Shown: positions 33,089 to 35,277 of the stretch, piece by piece
Position numbering within the stretch: the first letter of the stretch is position 1
Layout: each line of letters opens with the position of its first letter
Origin: WVZL01 sp041862375
GTDB lineage: Bacteria; Acidobacteriota; Aminicenantia; Aminicenantales; Aminicenantaceae
NCBI GenBank assembly: GCA_041862375.1
Contig: JBGVTE010000032.1
Span: 1-35,277 of the forward strand
Direction of reading: 5' to 3'
Length of the DNA stretch: 35,277 nt
Notes under the pieces: model-generated
Told to the model about the DNA's origin: nothing
Databases searched by the model: none
The model's input: the letters and a program-made list of their open reading frames with translations, nothing else
Position numbers and translations under genes: made by a program

Positions 33089-34315
33089 CTAACACGCCCT
33101 TGCCTCCACACGACTTCTCTCCTGAGGGATTGGTTCTTTCATTGAAAAATTCTTTATCCTCTGTTTCCAATTACGTACCTTCCAAGCCTTCTCGCCTTCT
33201 TTGAGTAATCCGAGGTATCGTGCCTGAGCATGAGCAACCTCACAGAGATAATCAACCGGAGTGTCCAGGGAACCATGCTCCATCCATGACTTGGCCGGGC
33301 ACTGTTCGCAGAGGCCCTTCAGAAAGCACCGGGCACAGCGGGCTAAATAATCAGGATTTTTGGCTTTCATCTTCCTCATTCTCGGATAAAAATCCTCCAT
33401 CGCCTCTCTGAGAGTTCCTCTTTTTAGGTCATAGATTGCTGCCGGGTGCCTCAACAATAAACAGGGCTGGAGACGGCCGTAAGCATCAACACAGCCACCA
33501 CCTGCCCCTGCACCGCATGAGAAGAGGTTTTCTCCTGATTGACACATAAACTTGGAGCAGAACTGGCGCATCTCTCTTATGTATTTCTCTCTTCTCCTGG
33601 TAAGAATCGCCAGTCCCTCTTCGGGTGTGAGTCTGAGTCTTTTTATGAGCCGATTCTTCTCCTCTGAATCCCTGTGACAGCGGAGATCAAAAAACATGGA
33701 GAAGGTTGGAAAACTATCCGTCCAAGGGAGAGAAGCTGCCCAGGCTTCAAACTCCTTTATCTCATCTCTGTTTGGGGGAAGAATGGCAAACTTGACTACA
33801 AAGGGAACCTTCCTCTCCAGAAGTTGGTTTATTCCTTCCCAGGCAGCATCATAAGAGCCCGGGACTCTCGAAACAGCTTCATATGATTTTCTGTTCATGC
33901 CATAGGCCGTGATCTCTACTTTCTCCAGAGGAGGGATTCGGGCAAAAAGAGATGCAAGCTCCGGAGTAATTAAGGTAGCATTGGTAAAAATAGGAACCTT
34001 AAGGCCCTGTTTCCTTGCGAAGATGTAGAGTTCCTCAAAATCCTCTCTCAAAAGTGGCTCGCCTCCAGTAAACCTCACCTTTAGACAGCCCAAGGAAGCT
34101 GCTTCTTCCAGGATTGCCTTGATCTCTTCTGTTTTAAGCTCTCGTTTCTTCGCATTATAATCGTCAGCCGGCTGGTTTATGTAGCAGTGGATACAGTTGT
34201 TGTTGCACCGTTCGGCTAGCTCCAAGTCAAGATTACTCAAAAGCGGACTGCTCCCTTTCCGAAGGGATGCTCTATCAGCCCTCTGCTTGATATAGAAACT
34301 ACCTTTTCGCATCAT
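33089..34315 (-). CDS. Radical SAM/SPASM peptide-modifying enzyme (first)
   Basis: A 408-residue enzyme. CNNNCIHC (Cys37, 41, 44) is the radical SAM cluster motif, and LKVRFTGGEPLLRED supplies the GGEP motif. The C-terminal SPASM region is CGAGAGGGCVDAYGRLQPC with CARCFLKGLCEQCP and LCEVAHAQARYLG. It shares overall layout with the second enzyme in this cluster but has different middle sequence, suggesting a distinct residue or site preference. It lies 8 bp after the HprK-like gene, with AGGA before the ATG, and 61 bp before the PqqD-like gene. Confidence 0.88.
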   Translation of the reverse strand: MMRKGSFYIKQRADRASLRKGSSPLLSNLDLELAERCNNNCIHCYINQPADDYNAKKRELKTEEIKAILEEAASLGCLKVRFTGGEPLLREDFEELYIFARKQGLKVPIFTNATLITPELASLFARIPPLEKVEITAYGMNRKSYEAVSRVPGSYDAAWEGINQLLERKVPFVVKFAILPPNRDEIKEFEAWAASLPWTDSFPTFSMFFDLRCHRDSEEKNRLIKRLRLTPEEGLAILTRRREKYIREMRQFCSKFMCQSGENLFSCGAGAGGGCVDAYGRLQPCLLLRHPAAIYDLKRGTLREAMEDFYPRMRKMKAKNPDYLARCARCFLKGLCEQCPAKSWMEHGSLDTPVDYLCEVAHAQARYLGLLKEGEKAWKVRNWKQRIKNFSMKEPIPQERSRVEARAC

Positions 34316-34323
34316 TTTAAATC

Positions 34324-35232
34324 CTAAAGAGATTTGAGCACATCTTCCACTCGGCCGGTTTTATCAAAGCAAAGGGAGTAACAGGGAACTTCACCTACTA
34401 TCATCTCCACGAGAGCTAATGTCTTTTCCCACCAGTCAGCGGTCACTAAAGGCTTTACAAGGCAGGGCAGCAGTTTACTCACTGCATCTCTTTTGCTGTT
34501 GTGCTGAACCAGACGATTTTCTCCATCTTTATGAAGAAACAATATGGCTTTTAAAGGAGCAGAAGCTGGCGAAACATCTGGCACCTCACCGTGACTCCAT
34601 GTGCCGTGAATCCTGAAGCCGTCCTCCCATCTTCTGACGATCATCCGGTCATCGCAGAGGATCTTGGCTTTATCTTTGAGCATCTTCACCATTGTGGATT
34701 TGCCGGCCTCTGAGTGACCTACAAACAAAAGCCCCTTACCATCAAAAATAACGCCACTTGAATGGAGGCAACATCCTTTTTTGTCAGCAAGGATTCGGGC
34801 TAAAAGAATCTGATCTGTTGGAAACAGAGTAAGTGAATGTAAACCACCTCTGCGGAAAGCTCTATCCTCACTGTTGTATATTACAGGTCTGGTATGATCA
34901 TGGTTAAAAACCGCAACCTGATGAATTCTATTATTCCTTTTATTATCAGAAATGCCCACATATATCCAAGAACCATTCTTTCTGTAGATTGCCCAGGGAG
35001 TCCTTCTGTAGACCTCTTCTCCCAAATCCTTTTCATTGAGATCTGGCAGATAGAAATGGTGCCTTAATGAGATATTATCTTTTCCCGGTTCCTGCACTTC
35101 AAACAGCCTGAACTTAGGATGGAAGGTTTTATCTGTTATCGGAAGATCAGAATGGACTTGAATAGTTATGCCCGCAATCTTGTAGTAGCGGCAGTGGTTC
35201 TTTTCCAAATCATTCTTAGTTTTCATTGTCAT
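34324..35232 (-). CDS. HPr-kinase-like P-loop protein
   Basis: About 302 residues. The C-terminal half is an HprK/PEP-carboxykinase-type kinase fold: CCLHSSGVIFDGKGLLFVG, Walker A GHSEAGKST (about 172-180), then the acidic ILCDDRMIV. The N-terminal half is a beta-rich domain with YRRTPWAIYRKNGSWIYVG. Related HprK-like kinases in lasso-peptide clusters phosphorylate the precursor's terminal serine; here the candidate precursor ends in Ser. It is the first visible gene of the minus-strand cluster. The start at 35232 (or 35226) is preferred over 35268, because the upstream codons fall in sequence resembling the palindromic repeat (TGTCATTGCCAGCGA). The gene may not be the first of its operon, since the window ends here. 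Confidence 0.8.
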   Translation of the reverse strand: MTMKTKNDLEKNHCRYYKIAGITIQVHSDLPITDKTFHPKFRLFEVQEPGKDNISLRHHFYLPDLNEKDLGEEVYRRTPWAIYRKNGSWIYVGISDNKRNNRIHQVAVFNHDHTRPVIYNSEDRAFRRGGLHSLTLFPTDQILLARILADKKGCCLHSSGVIFDGKGLLFVGHSEAGKSTMVKMLKDKAKILCDDRMIVRRWEDGFRIHGTWSHGEVPDVSPASAPLKAILFLHKDGENRLVQHNSKRDAVSKLLPCLVKPLVTADWWEKTLALVEMIVGEVPCYSLCFDKTGRVEDVLKSL

Positions 35233-35277
35233 CTCGAGCTCTATCCGCCCTGTCATTGCCAGCGACATTTACCTTGT

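Overview
This window looks like bacterial chromosome of moderate to low G+C. It contains tRNA-Arg, both glutaminyl- and glutamyl-tRNA synthetases, and urocanate hydratase. It also contains a TPR-coupled Ser/Thr kinase, a 6-bladed beta-propeller protein, sigma-54 regulation, and radical-SAM/PqqD peptide chemistry. This mix would fit Candidatus Aminicenantes or another lineage near Acidobacteriota. That placement is an inference from gene content only and should be held loosely.

Layout. (1) 1-3815: a palindromic repeat, a TusA-like sulfur carrier and a large DUF5107-TPR protein. (2) 4004-9124: an accessory-looking stretch with a broken tRNA-Asn-like remnant at one end and an intact tRNA-Arg(CCG) at the other; the two share a 26-bp direct repeat at their 3' ends. 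Between them lie a GHL10-type glycoside-hydrolase-like protein, a 58-aa zinc-ribbon protein, a TPR kinase with an altered DFG motif, a leftover C-terminal fragment of a paralogue, a 73-bp dispersed repeat and a frameshifted small gene. (3) 9132-10784: an AbiEi/AbiEii type IV toxin-antitoxin pair whose toxin gene ends 7 bp before the tRNA. (4) 10992-15037: a PAS histidine kinase and NtrC-type sigma-54 activator, then a consensus -24/-12 promoter in front of a second response regulator with a cysteine-rich tail. (5) 15134-18129: glnS and gltX, overlapping by 4 bp; the GltX is unusually compact. (6) 18438-21206: a membrane protein, a redoxin, a beta-propeller protein and two tandem secreted mini-proteins that share a CX6C...CX6C pattern. 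(7) 21642-24670: hutU, then a UPF0489 gene bracketed by a perfect 40-bp inverted repeat. (8) 24786-35277: a GAF-GGDEF-PilZ protein followed by a peptide-modification cluster.

The most interesting part is the right end. On the minus strand, reading from the window edge inward, there are an HPr-kinase-like protein, a radical SAM/SPASM enzyme, a PqqD-like leader-binding protein, a SipW/Sec11-type S26 peptidase, a second radical SAM/SPASM enzyme, a 59-aa candidate precursor peptide and an ABC exporter. The genes from pqqD-like to the second radical SAM enzyme overlap. Facing this set on the plus strand are an NTP_transf_5 nucleotidyltransferase and a SAM methyltransferase. Together they can be read as a RiPP pathway: leader recognition (PqqD), modification (two radical SAM enzymes), possible phosphoryl or nucleotidyl tailoring (HprK-like, NTP_transf_5), cleavage (S26) and export (ABC). 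The cluster may continue past the right edge.

The second candidate system is the pair of CX6C mini-proteins with a redoxin and a beta-propeller protein at 19071-21206.
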